From: an uncultured bacterium | Lineage (GTDB): Bacteria; Cyanobacteriota; Vampirovibrionia; Gastranaerophilales; Gastranaerophilaceae | Assembly (NCBI GenBank): GCA_902791985.1 | Contig: CADAYD010000012.1 | Location: 1-64,000 of the forward strand | Length of the DNA stretch: 64,000 nt | Direction: 5' to 3' | Shown here: positions 35,084 through 44,238 of the stretch, in pieces | Numbering within the stretch: position 1 is the stretch's first letter | Layout of the letters: the number at the start of each line of letters is the position of its first letter | Made by a program: the position numbers and the translations under genes | The notes under the pieces: model-generated | What the model was told of the DNA's origin: nothing | Databases searched by the model: none | Seen by the model: the letters and a program-made list of their open reading frames with translations, nothing else

Positions 35084-36413
35084 CAATGCTCACCTCTATT
35101 TTGTGTGTCGGTTTTGTTGTTACTTTTATTTTATCACTTAAACCCAAATCGACAGCCCAAAGAATTTCTTTTCCTTGTGCTAAAAAGAGTAGTTCATCTT
35201 TTTTGTGATTGGGTATTTTTTTTGAGTTAAGGTATTTTTTAAGTTTCTGATGCCCATTTAGGCCGTAAGGTTGGATTATATCACCATCTTTGCGATTTCT
35301 GAGTTCAAAATTGAAATCTAATGTGGAGAAATCCACATAAACAGTTCTGCCAGAAAGTTTATTACTTTCGTGAAAACCTCCACTATATGGGTAAATATTG
35401 ACAGTAATTCTTCCATTTTTATATTCTCCGATTTTGTCTATTTTTATTGAAACTTTTTCATCTGATTTTTCTTTTATCAGTTCAAAATATTTTTCACAGA
35501 CATACAAGTTGTAACCGGTTGTAACCGAGCAGCTTTTACCGGATTTTGAGGTGAAATTTTCTTTGATAAAACTAAGCAGAGTTAAAATTCTTTGTCTGTC
35601 ATAATCTTGCGGTACGAGTGGAGTGACCAAATTATAAATAAGTCGCATTTGTACTGATTCAGATAATGCTAAAAATTCTTTTGTGTTATATTTCCCGTCT
35701 TTTAAGATTTTGTCTTCGACAAGTTTTATATATTCCGCTATAATTTGTTCTTCTTCTTTTGCGCAGGTGGCAAGCGAATTGAGGCTGTCTGTGACATTAG
35801 GATTAATCTTTACCAGCAAAGGTAAGATGTCGTTTCTTATAAGGTTGCGTTTGTGAATTATGTCTGTATTTGAGCTGTCATTATTTGGGGTCAAATTATT
35901 GTCAGCACAGTAATTTTCAATTTTACATCTCGAAATTCCAAGTAATGGTCTATAATAAATATCCCTTTTAGGGGCAATTCCTTCAAGTCCCTTTATTCCT
36001 GTTCCTTTAGCAATTCTGTAGATAAGAGTTTCTGCGTTATCATTTTTATTATGAGCTGTAAAAATTATATTTGAATTGAATTTTTTTGCGCATTTTTCAA
36101 AAAAAGCATAGCGGATATTTCTGGCTTCAGTTTCTGTTGGAGAAACGCTTTTAGGTAATTTTTCACTATAAAATTCAACGCCTATTTTTTTGCAGAAATC
36201 TTTGCAATTTTGTTCTTCATTATCGCTTTCTTTCCCTCGCCAATTGTGGTTTAGGTGAATTGCAACAATCTTGTTTTTTGTAATTATTTTGAGACAATTT
36301 AAAAGGCACATAGAATCAAAGCCGCCGGAAAATGCAACAATATAAACGTTTTTCGGCTTATCCAAATTATATTTTTCTAAGAAATTTTTGACAGTTTGTT
36401 CAATAATATTCAT
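35073..36413 (-). CDS. tilS: tRNA(Ile)-lysidine synthase
   Basis: The 446-residue enzyme makes lysidine at C34 of tRNA-Ile(CAU) so that AUA is read. It has the ATP-pyrophosphatase P-loop AFSGGFDSMCLL, AIHLNHNWRGKESD, and TAHNKNDNAETLIYRIAKGTG. The substrate-binding and C-terminal TilS domains follow. I preferred ATG 36413 to a TTG seven codons upstream; neither has a clear ribosome site, in keeping with coupling to the gene before it. Confidence 0.95.
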   Translation of the reverse strand: MNIIEQTVKNFLEKYNLDKPKNVYIVAFSGGFDSMCLLNCLKIITKNKIVAIHLNHNWRGKESDNEEQNCKDFCKKIGVEFYSEKLPKSVSPTETEARNIRYAFFEKCAKKFNSNIIFTAHNKNDNAETLIYRIAKGTGIKGLEGIAPKRDIYYRPLLGISRCKIENYCADNNLTPNNDSSNTDIIHKRNLIRNDILPLLVKINPNVTDSLNSLATCAKEEEQIIAEYIKLVEDKILKDGKYNTKEFLALSESVQMRLIYNLVTPLVPQDYDRQRILTLLSFIKENFTSKSGKSCSVTTGYNLYVCEKYFELIKEKSDEKVSIKIDKIGEYKNGRITVNIYPYSGGFHESNKLSGRTVYVDFSTLDFNFELRNRKDGDIIQPYGLNGHQKLKKYLNSKKIPNHKKDELLFLAQGKEILWAVDLGLSDKIKVTTKPTHKIEVSIDGN

Positions 36414-36445
36414 ATTTATTTGCCGGTATAGCAATAGTGATGTGC

Positions 36446-37810
36446 TTATTGCTGTTTAGAAAGGTGTTTTTTTATACCTTCACGAATTTCTAGTACATCT
36501 GTTCCGAGCTGTTCCAGTACCTGCATGGCTGTTGAATTTGGTTCTGTTGTGATAGCCCATAATAAATCAGACGATTCTATTTTGGTTTTGCTTGCTTTTT
36601 TGGCTATTTCCCATGCGGTTTCAAGTACACGTTTTGCACGTTTTGTGAACATTATTTCGTTTTCAAAATAATCATTCCCAGGACCAACCATTTGCGATAC
36701 AACGGTGCGGGCGTCTTTTATTGTAATTTCAAGCTCATTAAGAACTATTGCTCCTATGCCTGTTGCTTCTCCTATTATTCCGAGCAGAAACATTTCCGTT
36801 CCAACTACGGTTTTCCCAAGTCTGCGTGCCTCTTGTTTTGCAAGCCTTAGAATAGTAAGTGTCTCCGGCATTTCTTTTTCTATCGGTTTTAAAATTGTGT
36901 GAGCCAAATCGTCATCATTTATTCGAAATTCTTTTAATATATTATATGCAACTCCTTTTTTTGATTTTAATAGTCCTAAAATCATATGCTCAGGTAAAAC
37001 TTCTGAAGAGCCGAGCTCTTTAGCGGTTTGCTGTGCGAGAGTCATTGCTATAAAGGCATTCGGGGTGAATACAATCTGTCTTCCCTCATACTCCGCACTG
37101 CGGGATTGAATTTTTGACAATTTTTCTTCAAAAACATTGTCTGTAATTCCAAATTTGGCAAGAATTTTAGACAAATTTGACTCTTTATCTTCAAGGATTG
37201 AGCTTATAATTTGTTCGGTGCCCAAAATTTCGTATCCTGATGTCGAAAGCTTTGAAACTGCGCGTTCAAGAACTTTTGAAGATTCTTCGTTATCAAAAAG
37301 GGTATCAGTTTCTTTTGTCAAATCAATTTCGGGTTCTTTGTTTTCATCAACTTCAGGGTGAAAATCTTTTTTTACCTTACGTTGAACAAGTTTTTCAATT
37401 AGAGGTCTGGATTTATCTATGTCAAATCCTAATGTTTCAAGATAAACAGAAATTTTTGAATGTGTATCATTTATAAGAGCAAGAAAAATATGTTCGTAAT
37501 GGACTGTAGAATTACCTGATTCATTAACCAAATCCATTGTTCTTTGCAAAATGCGTTTAAAATCATCACTGAAAGGTATGGAAGAATTCATGTCGGCTTC
37601 TTCAATATTAAGGCTTAAATATATTTCTTGAGCCAAGTTTTCGTATGTTATTCCGTAAGAACTAAATATTCTCGCACAAAACCCCTTTGCGGTTTTTACT
37701 GTAGCCAAAAGCAAGTGTTCGGACAGAACCTTGTCCGAATGATCGTAAATGGCAATGTTTTGTGCTTCTACAATAACATTAAGTGCTTTTTCAGTGAATT
37801 TTTCAAACAT
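36446..37810 (-). CDS. ATPase-free protein of tandem ClpC N-terminal domains
   Basis: The 454-residue protein consists of six Clp_N-type helical repeats in three pairs (about residues 1-145, 175-300 and 318-454). Typical elements are FTEKALNVIVEAQNIA with LSEHLLLAT, FTPNAFIAMTLAQQTAKELG with VLPEHMILGLL, and FTKRAKRVLETAWEIAKKAS with SSDLLWAI. No Walker A/B or AAA+ module is present. In ClpA/ClpC such domains bind adaptors and substrates; stand-alone ClpN-like proteins (plastid ClpT) attach to ClpP. A role as Clp adaptor or regulator is inferred. It shares a minus-strand gene run with a lone ClpX zinc finger. Confidence 0.85.
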   Translation of the reverse strand: MFEKFTEKALNVIVEAQNIAIYDHSDKVLSEHLLLATVKTAKGFCARIFSSYGITYENLAQEIYLSLNIEEADMNSSIPFSDDFKRILQRTMDLVNESGNSTVHYEHIFLALINDTHSKISVYLETLGFDIDKSRPLIEKLVQRKVKKDFHPEVDENKEPEIDLTKETDTLFDNEESSKVLERAVSKLSTSGYEILGTEQIISSILEDKESNLSKILAKFGITDNVFEEKLSKIQSRSAEYEGRQIVFTPNAFIAMTLAQQTAKELGSSEVLPEHMILGLLKSKKGVAYNILKEFRINDDDLAHTILKPIEKEMPETLTILRLAKQEARRLGKTVVGTEMFLLGIIGEATGIGAIVLNELEITIKDARTVVSQMVGPGNDYFENEIMFTKRAKRVLETAWEIAKKASKTKIESSDLLWAITTEPNSTAMQVLEQLGTDVLEIREGIKKHLSKQQ

Positions 37811-37812
37811 AA

Positions 37813-38097
37813 TTATTCTTCTTCGTCTTCGTATTCTTCTTCTAATAATTTTTCAACATATTCTGTTACTCTGTCGAATTCATCATCGTCATCGATAGTT
37901 TCAAAGTAACTTGTACCGTTTTCTTCGGTATAGGTGACAATAATAGTATCATATTGTTCTTCTTCCCCGTTTGTCATATCTGCAAGGATGGCATATTGTT
38001 TGTTTTCAAAATCAATAATGTCATACAACGCGCATTTGATTATGTTACCGTCTTCATCTGTTAGTTCAATTAAATTATTTTCTTCTTCGTTTGTCAT
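37813..38097 (-). CDS. DUF1292 domain protein
   Basis: The 94-residue, very acidic protein matches DUF1292 (YrzB-like): IELTDEDGNIIKCALYDIIDFENKQYAIL and later EEQYDTIIVTYTEENG. Members often sit next to ruvX (yrrK), as here. The function is unknown. It ends in a poly-acidic tail and is followed after 2 nt by the Clp_N repeat gene, so they are co-transcribed. Confidence 0.85.
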   Translation of the reverse strand: MTNEEENNLIELTDEDGNIIKCALYDIIDFENKQYAILADMTNGEEEQYDTIIVTYTEENGTSYFETIDDDDEFDRVTEYVEKLLEEEYEDEEE

Positions 38098-38116
38098 CTT
38101 TTTTACTCCTTTGTTA

Positions 38117-38518
38117 TTATATTCTTGATAAATATTGCTCTAATATAATGCAGGCACTTTCTATATCTACAAGTCCTTTATCTTTTTTAAAATCGATTTT
38201 TCTTTGACGTAGGTTTTCTTCTGCAGTTTCTGAAGTCAATCTTTCGTCTTCAAAAATAATTTCATAGCCTTCGATTTTTGAAACAAACTCTTCACAATCC
38301 TTTGCTTGAAAACCTTTCGTCCCGTCCATGTTCATGGGTAATCCTGCTACAATTTTTTCTACATGATTTTCTTTTGCTATTTTATAGATTGTTTCAAGTG
38401 CTTTATCTTCCGGTTGTCTTGGTATATAAGAGTGTCCCTTCGCCGTTATTAAAAGAAAATCGCTTAATGCTATTCCTATACGTTTAGTCCCGATATCAAG
38501 AGCCATTACTTTATACAT
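38117..38518 (-). CDS. ruvX: RuvX/YqgF family Holliday-junction resolvase-like protein
   Basis: The 133-residue RNase H-fold protein has MALDIGTKRIGIALSD, VAGLPMNMDG and FEDERLTSETAEENL, with catalytic acidic residues in ALDIG, FEDERL and the C-terminal VDIESA. YqgF is linked to 16S rRNA 5' processing and recombination. The ATG at 38518 overlaps the stop of the upstream gene by 1 nt. The DUF1292 gene follows, the common firmicute order. Confidence 0.93.
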   Translation of the reverse strand: MYKVMALDIGTKRIGIALSDFLLITAKGHSYIPRQPEDKALETIYKIAKENHVEKIVAGLPMNMDGTKGFQAKDCEEFVSKIEGYEIIFEDERLTSETAEENLRQRKIDFKKDKGLVDIESACIILEQYLSRI

Positions 38519-40113
38519 CAAGATTTTACCCAATTTGTTTCTATATATGCTATTCTATCCGAAATATCGTCATCTGTAAACATTTCGGTGTTCAAATCTT
38601 TATTATATTTTATTAAAATAAAATATTCATAGATACTGCGTTTTAGTATTTCTTCTAAAAATTTTTCAAACAAATTATTATTTAATGCCAAGCTGTAGAT
38701 TTCTTTGGCCTCTTCTGTTTTGTCTATAGAGCATTTTAAGTATGCACTAAATATAAGTTTGTCTTTCCAGCATTGTTTTTCTTCGTCATAAAAAATTTTA
38801 TTTTTATTTTTTATAATAATTTCATTTAAATCCATTGTTGTTTTTAATTCTTTTATAAGATTTTTATACTCAATACTGTAATCAATATCCAAAAACCAGT
38901 GAGAAGATACTTTCATATCATTAAGTTTTTGGATAATATCTTCATTAATTTCTATAGATTTAATTTTTTCTTTTAAAATATTTTCGATTAGCTCTTCTTC
39001 GCAGTCAATATCAATAAGTAAATTTCTCCAGCAAATGTATTCATAAGGTAATTGCCAGCCTACAGTTGAGTTTTTAATTGTTTTCACTTCTGCATTGTAT
39101 AGTATATTTTTGAAATATTCAGGGGCAAGAGAAATAACTTTTTCATCTTTTAAGAATCGTTCAAGAATTTTATCACATTCAAATTGAGAAATATCGTAAA
39201 ATCCGAAACAGTCCTTTATTCCGCTTTCAAGATTTATAACAATTGAAATAAATCTAATCCTGTTTTCTGGAGTAATTCTAGTGCAAATCATTGCGATGTC
39301 ACCACGTCCGTCAGGATAAGTCAGGTAAAATTTATCAGGTTTTGTGTCTTCAAGTATTTTTTTATAAAACTCTTTGGTATTATCTGTTCGTATGCCTGAC
39401 ATTTTTAAAGTTGCAAGACTTTTTCTTATTCTTTGATTAAGTTCTCCGGAGGTTAATTTATTCATTCTTTCAAGAAGATTTAATGCAAGCTGAGATTGAG
39501 TGTTCCCTAAAAGATTCAGTGCTTCTTTACCTTCCGGACTATTTGGATTTGATTCGAAAACCGGAATAAGAATATTGGCTAAAGCATCAGGTTCAAAATC
39601 TTTTTCAAAAGAATTAATTAATGTTAATTTATCTTCCGTCTTTATTGAAGCTAAAAAATCCATAAAATCTATTTGAACTTCAGGGTTTATGATGGCATTT
39701 TTGAGTAACTGTTTAGTGTTTTCATCAAGAATTTCATCGGCATCATCAATGTATTCGTTGCAGTTATCATAAGACCAGTCTGCATCAAGTTCTCTGAGCA
39801 TATTTAAAATCATAACTCTGATATCTGTATTGAGGTTTTTGTTTTTCATTAATTCCCAAAGTCCTGATATCAATTCGTCTTTTGGTACAAAATGTTCCAA
39901 CAAAAAACACACTACAGAAATTTTTTCTTTTCGAGCGTTCGAAAGTTCTTTGAATAAAAGTTTTGTTAATACGGATTTATTTTCTTGGGCTTCTAATAAA
40001 TCTATATCTGCAAGGCAATCCTTAATATCACTAACAGTATTTATTTTAGAAAGTAGCTGTGTCAGTGAGGCTTTTAATTCAAACGGATTTAATTGTTTAA
40101 AATTGTTGTTCAA
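38518..40113 (-). CDS. HEAT-repeat-like protein, unknown function
   Basis: The 531-residue protein starts with TTG (MNNNFKQLNPFELK) after AAAGGC. The N-terminal half is helical in a HEAT-like pattern (TDIRVMILNMLRELDADW, PEGKEALNLLGNTQSQLALNLL). The C-terminal half is mixed and acidic, with no motif I recognise. It lies 3 nt after the ClpX zinc-finger gene and overlaps ruvX, so it belongs to the operon. A scaffold or adaptor function would fit its neighbours but is speculation. Confidence 0.65.
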   Translation of the reverse strand: MNNNFKQLNPFELKASLTQLLSKINTVSDIKDCLADIDLLEAQENKSVLTKLLFKELSNARKEKISVVCFLLEHFVPKDELISGLWELMKNKNLNTDIRVMILNMLRELDADWSYDNCNEYIDDADEILDENTKQLLKNAIINPEVQIDFMDFLASIKTEDKLTLINSFEKDFEPDALANILIPVFESNPNSPEGKEALNLLGNTQSQLALNLLERMNKLTSGELNQRIRKSLATLKMSGIRTDNTKEFYKKILEDTKPDKFYLTYPDGRGDIAMICTRITPENRIRFISIVINLESGIKDCFGFYDISQFECDKILERFLKDEKVISLAPEYFKNILYNAEVKTIKNSTVGWQLPYEYICWRNLLIDIDCEEELIENILKEKIKSIEINEDIIQKLNDMKVSSHWFLDIDYSIEYKNLIKELKTTMDLNEIIIKNKNKIFYDEEKQCWKDKLIFSAYLKCSIDKTEEAKEIYSLALNNNLFEKFLEEILKRSIYEYFILIKYNKDLNTEMFTDDDISDRIAYIETNWVKS

Positions 40114-40116
40114 AAT

Positions 40117-40380
40117 TTATCTTGCCTTTCCCCAAAAAGCTTTCAAAATTTGTTGTGCTTCTGAGCATGGTATTCGGTCTTCAAGTACAAAATATTGCAG
40201 CGCAATCATTGTACACTCGGAACAAATGTTTACACCGGGTCCCTCTATCATTTTTATGACTTGGGTATTAGGTCTGCCGCAAAAGCTGCAATATACAAGT
40301 TCTTGATTTTGTTCTTCTTGTTTTTTGTTTTTAGATTTATTCTTTTTTGCTCCAAGACTTACAACTTTATCTTCTGACAT
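40117..40380 (-). CDS. stand-alone ClpX-type zinc-binding domain protein
   Basis: The 87-residue protein has a Lys/Gln-rich N-terminus, then a ClpX zinc finger: Cys31, Cys34, Cys53 and Cys56 in YCSFCGRPNTQV and MIEGPGVNICSEC. A short helix (AQQILKAFWGKA) follows. No AAA+ domain is present. In ClpX this domain dimerises and docks adaptors such as SspB and some substrates. A free copy could modulate ClpXP delivery (inference). It heads an operon that also encodes the Clp_N repeat protein. Confidence 0.88.
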   Translation of the reverse strand: MSEDKVVSLGAKKNKSKNKKQEEQNQELVYCSFCGRPNTQVIKMIEGPGVNICSECTMIALQYFVLEDRIPCSEAQQILKAFWGKAR

Positions 40381-40394
40381 TTTGAACTCCTTTT

Positions 40395-40507
40395 TTAAAG
40401 TGAATGGTGAGAAGTGCAGAATGAACAGTTGTTATCAGTACTATTGTACAATATTTAACCGATAAATCCGTAAAGGTCTTTTCACTATTACCTTTCACAA
40501 TTCACTT
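40395..40507. repeat. imperfect inverted-repeat element
   Basis: AAGTGAATGGTGAG at the left and TTTCACAATTCACTT at the right are inverted, with 12 of 14 positions alike. They enclose about 85 bp without a gene. The left arm also matches 15871-15888. A small MITE-like insertion is possible. Confidence 0.4.
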
Positions 40508-40598
40508 CTTTATTGTAACCCAAATTAATGAAATTTGCCATATTTTTATTATTAAATTATAATAACTTAAAAACCTTTGTTCTTATAAGAGGAGATTT

Positions 40599-41180
40599 AT
40601 GAAAAAAACTTTATTAATAGTAAGTGTATTACTGGTTGCCGTTGTTTCTACGGCTTGTATAAATAATTTTGCGGTAAGAGATTTAAACAATAAAGCACAG
40701 AGCTATATGCAAAAAGGGGATTACGGTCAGGCTATTGAACGTTTAAAATCGAGCTTGGATTTGGATCCTTCTGTATATGAAACTCATTACAATTTGGCAG
40801 TTGCATATACTCAGGCTGAAGATTATTTGAATGCTTCTACAGAATATGAAAAAGCATTAGAAATCAAGCCTAACGAGGCTGATGTATTTTATTCTTTAGC
40901 AACAGCACAAAATAATCTTGCTGTTGATATTGAACAGGGAAGAGTAAGAGTCAATACTGACGGAAGTTTATATAAACCAAAGGCTGATGAAATTAATTTT
41001 GATGAAAAATATGAAATGAACGATAAAGAGGAAAAATTTGTTGCTGATTATAAATATGCAGCGGTTCAAAATTATCAAAAATATTTAGAACTCAATCCGC
41101 AGGCAAATGATAAAGAAGAGGTTGAAAAGCAGATTGAATCGTTAACAAAGACTAAAGAAGATATGACAGCCGAGGAGTAA
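40599..41180 (+). CDS. TPR-repeat lipoprotein
   Basis: The 193-residue protein has a lipoprotein signal (MKKTLLIVSVLL, VSTAC with Cys20). Two to three TPR units follow (AQSYMQKGDYGQAIERLKSS, NLAVAYTQAEDYLNASTEYE) with a charged C-terminus. TPR lipoproteins serve as assembly scaffolds at the outer or inner membrane. The prolipoprotein processing enzyme Lgt is encoded next, 1 nt downstream. Ribosome site AAGAGGAGA. Confidence 0.85.
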   Translation: MKKTLLIVSVLLVAVVSTACINNFAVRDLNNKAQSYMQKGDYGQAIERLKSSLDLDPSVYETHYNLAVAYTQAEDYLNASTEYEKALEIKPNEADVFYSLATAQNNLAVDIEQGRVRVNTDGSLYKPKADEINFDEKYEMNDKEEKFVADYKYAAVQNYQKYLELNPQANDKEEVEKQIESLTKTKEDMTAEE

Positions 41181-41181
41181 A

Positions 41182-41976
41182 ATGGTGATTATTCCTGCAC
41201 AAAACGATATTGCATTTAATTTATTCGGCATATCGGTATATTGGTACGGAATAATCTTGGCTTTTGCGATATTTTTTGCATTAATTTGTGCTAATAAACT
41301 GTTTAATAGAGTACATCCAGACTTAAAAAAGGATATAATTATAGAATTTGCGCCATTGATAATTATTCTTGGTATACTGTGCGCCAGATTATATTTTTGC
41401 TTATTAAATCCACATTATTACTTTACCCATCCATTAGAAATCTTTGATATTAGAGAAGGCGGGTTATCAATTCATGGCGCGATAATCGGAGGTATATTAA
41501 GTATACTTTTTATTGTGAAAAAATATAGGCTCAATTTTTTAACAGTAATTGATCCTATTGCTTGTTCTACATTTTTAGGGCAAGCTATTGGGCGCTGGGG
41601 CAATTATTTCAATTCTGAAGCTTACGGTTATCCTGTAGCATCACAAAATTGGGGATTATTTATTCCGCAAAGCCGCAGGCTTTCGGGGTTTAGTCAATAT
41701 GATTTATTCCATCCGACATTTTTGTATGAAAGTATTTTGGATTTATTATCTTTCATAATTTTAGTTTACGTTTACAAAAGATTTGGCAAAGAATATAGAG
41801 GGTTGGTATTTTTTTCATATCTGATTTTGTACGCATTGATAAGGTTTTTTGTTGAAAAAATTCGTATTGACAGTGCTCTTTATATCGCATCTGTTCCTAT
41901 TGCTCAGATTGTTTCAATTGTTTTGTTTGTTATAGGCTTGATTGGCATAATTTGTATAAAAAAATTTCAAAAATAA
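41182..41976 (+). CDS. lgt: prolipoprotein diacylglyceryl transferase
   Basis: The 264-residue inner-membrane enzyme adds diacylglycerol to the lipobox cysteine. It has seven hydrophobic helices, the conserved GGLSIHGAIIGGI with the essential His, and the Lgt signature GQAIGRWGNYFNSEAYG. Its length is typical. It follows a lipoprotein gene in the same transcript and comes about 150 bp before fliE. Confidence 0.96.
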   Translation: MVIIPAQNDIAFNLFGISVYWYGIILAFAIFFALICANKLFNRVHPDLKKDIIIEFAPLIIILGILCARLYFCLLNPHYYFTHPLEIFDIREGGLSIHGAIIGGILSILFIVKKYRLNFLTVIDPIACSTFLGQAIGRWGNYFNSEAYGYPVASQNWGLFIPQSRRLSGFSQYDLFHPTFLYESILDLLSFIILVYVYKRFGKEYRGLVFFSYLILYALIRFFVEKIRIDSALYIASVPIAQIVSIVLFVIGLIGIICIKKFQK

Positions 41977-42129
41977 TTTTAATTATACAAAATGTTGCTT
42001 TTTGTAAATAAATCATTAAGAATTACATGCAAAAATATCTAATTTATACTCCGTATGGTTGATTTTTTGTATATAACTTGAACAAATTTAATAAAATAAA
42101 GTATTATAGAAAAGAGAGGTAGTAGATTT

Positions 42130-42465
42130 ATGACGAGTTACTTTCCTAATTATGACTTGGCGGGAAGAATACAGCATACAAAGTATGCGTCAGGGTTTAA
42201 TATGCCCAGTATTCGTTTTGACAGAGTTGAAAAACCGGAAACTCAAGACTTCAAACAGGTTTTTTCAGGACTGGTTGAAAACTTTAACAATGAACTAAAT
42301 GCTCCGGATGATTTACTCAAAGATGTAATGCAAGGCAACAAAAATGTCGATATTCACGATGTAATGGTTGCAATGTCAAAAACAGAAATCAGTGTTAATA
42401 TTGCGACGCAGGCAGTAGGTAAAGTAATTAATGCATATGACAGAATAATGCAAATAAACATCTAA
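42130..42465 (+). CDS. fliE: flagellar hook-basal body protein FliE
   Basis: The 111-residue protein has the FliE C-terminus (VMQGNKNVDIHDVMVAMSKTEISVNIATQAVGKVINAYDRIM, read across two helices). FliE joins the MS ring to the rod. Position directly before fliF supports the call. An AAGAGAGGTAG ribosome site precedes the ATG, and AGTATTATAG upstream may be the operon's -10 region. Confidence 0.92.
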   Translation: MTSYFPNYDLAGRIQHTKYASGFNMPSIRFDRVEKPETQDFKQVFSGLVENFNNELNAPDDLLKDVMQGNKNVDIHDVMVAMSKTEISVNIATQAVGKVINAYDRIMQINI

Positions 42466-42519
42466 GTAAAATCTGTTACAAAATAGTACAAATTAAAAAA
42501 TCAGACAGTGGGAAACGAT

Positions 42520-44238
42520 ATGGATTTTAGTAAAATTACGGAAAACAAACCTTTATTTTATGGAATAATCGGCGGTGGAGTGCTGATTGTTGCAATCATT
42601 CTAATGGCCATAATTATAGGTGCAAGTTCAAAAAGTAATAATTCTTCTAAATCAGTTGGAGATACTCCTTTGAACGGCAATGTTGAATTATTGCAAACAG
42701 ACAGTATCGGAAAAGCGCTGGAAATTCAAGCAATGCTTGCAAAACAAGGTATTGTAGCCGACAGACAACTTAACGGTACGAAATCAAAACTTGTTTTAAT
42801 GGAGAAAAATTGTTCTTCTATGACAAACAAAAAATGTACAATATCTGATAGAGATAAAGCTATTGTTGCTATTGTACAATCCGGTCTTGTTGATCAGAAT
42901 GTCGGACTTGAAATATTTGATAAAGGTGATTTTACATCGACAAAAGAAGATAAAAGAATTCGTCTTGCTCGCGCAATGAATGGTGAATTATCAAGACTTA
43001 TCAAGCAAATCCCTCCGATTCAAAGTGCTACCGTATTTATTTCAATTCCTGAACAAAATTCAATGTTTGATGAACAAAAACCTCAAACTGCTACTGTTCA
43101 ACTTGTTATGCCGGTTGGTGAAAAGTTGGATCAATCAAAAGTTAAAGCGATAACCAATTTATTATTGGGCAGTGTTACAGGTTTGCAGGCCGAAAATATT
43201 GCAATTACAGATACAAACGGAAATACCTATCACAGTGTTATGAACGCTGAAGATGAAATGCTTCAGAAACTTGAAGAAAATGATAAATACATGCAGCAAA
43301 AGATTTCAAAGCAATTAGACAGACTCGTTGGACCTGGGAATTATGTTGCAACCGTAAGTACATTCTTGCGTCAAACTCCTGTTGAAAAATTTACCATAGA
43401 TTATGATCCGCAAAGAAAAACGGCTGTTACTGAACAATCATTCTCAGAAGGTTTAGGAGATAAAACATCTGATCAAAGCAGAGGAATAAATGCAGTTAGT
43501 ACCTACTTGCCGAATGGTTTGCCAACAGGCGGAATGGATTCTTCTCAAGATCGTAATTATTCAAGAACAGCAACAGAAACTCAATATGGCGTAACAAAAA
43601 CTCAAACAAATGAATATATAAAACCGGGGGTTGTAGAGGAAATTTCTATTGCCGTAACATTAGACAGAAACAGTATCCCTGCTGATACAACAATGGAAGA
43701 AATGAAGGATTTAATCGCTCGTGCTGCAAGTCCAAAAGTTACAGCGGCAAATGTATCTATTGCATTTTCTAATTCTAATGATCCTTATTTGTCCCCTGAT
43801 AAGCAACAGAATTTACCAAAAGTTGACGAATCCGGTAATCCGTGGTGGCTTGCACTTCTGATTATGGCAATCGGTATTATAATTACATTCAAGGCTGTAA
43901 CAGCAAAAGTAAGACAGCTCAAGGAAGAAAATGAAATAGAAGTTGAAGCATTAAGACAAAAGGCATTAGAACAAGAAAGACAACTCAACGATATAAATTC
44001 ACGTGCAAGTCAGTTGACTCAAAGACAATCCGAACTTGCGCAAGATTTACTCAACCAACGTCAAAATGGCGGAATGTTGCCTGGTTATGCTTTTGATGAA
44101 AGTCTGCTTGACGATTCTTTGGATGCAATTTCAAACGAATTGAATGAAGATGCTGCAGAAAGAATTAAGAGTTGGATAGAAGACGGATCAGGGAAAGCAA
44201 GTGCCGCAATTGTCGGAGCGCCTGAGGAAGGTAAATAA
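42520..44238 (+). CDS. fliF: flagellar M-ring protein FliF
   Basis: The 572-residue protein forms the MS ring. It has an N-terminal membrane helix (FYGIIGGGVLIVAIILMAII), YscJ/FliF periplasmic domains (RLARAMNGELSRLIKQIPPIQSA; TVQLVMPVGEKLDQSKVKAI), and a second membrane helix (WWLALLIMAIGIIITFKA). The cytoplasmic end contains ERIKSWIEDG, like the FliG-binding tail. An in-frame GTG four codons earlier is possible; ATG 42520 has better spacing to GGGAA. The next gene starts immediately. Confidence 0.93.
   Translation: MDFSKITENKPLFYGIIGGGVLIVAIILMAIIIGASSKSNNSSKSVGDTPLNGNVELLQTDSIGKALEIQAMLAKQGIVADRQLNGTKSKLVLMEKNCSSMTNKKCTISDRDKAIVAIVQSGLVDQNVGLEIFDKGDFTSTKEDKRIRLARAMNGELSRLIKQIPPIQSATVFISIPEQNSMFDEQKPQTATVQLVMPVGEKLDQSKVKAITNLLLGSVTGLQAENIAITDTNGNTYHSVMNAEDEMLQKLEENDKYMQQKISKQLDRLVGPGNYVATVSTFLRQTPVEKFTIDYDPQRKTAVTEQSFSEGLGDKTSDQSRGINAVSTYLPNGLPTGGMDSSQDRNYSRTATETQYGVTKTQTNEYIKPGVVEEISIAVTLDRNSIPADTTMEEMKDLIARAASPKVTAANVSIAFSNSNDPYLSPDKQQNLPKVDESGNPWWLALLIMAIGIIITFKAVTAKVRQLKEENEIEVEALRQKALEQERQLNDINSRASQLTQRQSELAQDLLNQRQNGGMLPGYAFDESLLDDSLDAISNELNEDAAERIKSWIEDGSGKASAAIVGAPEEGK

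Noticed and set aside
36446-37810. Truncated ClpC ATPase as explanation for the Clp_N repeat protein
   Set aside because: Three consecutive Clp_N pairs with an intact end and no AAA+ remnant downstream argue for a dedicated protein rather than a broken clpC.
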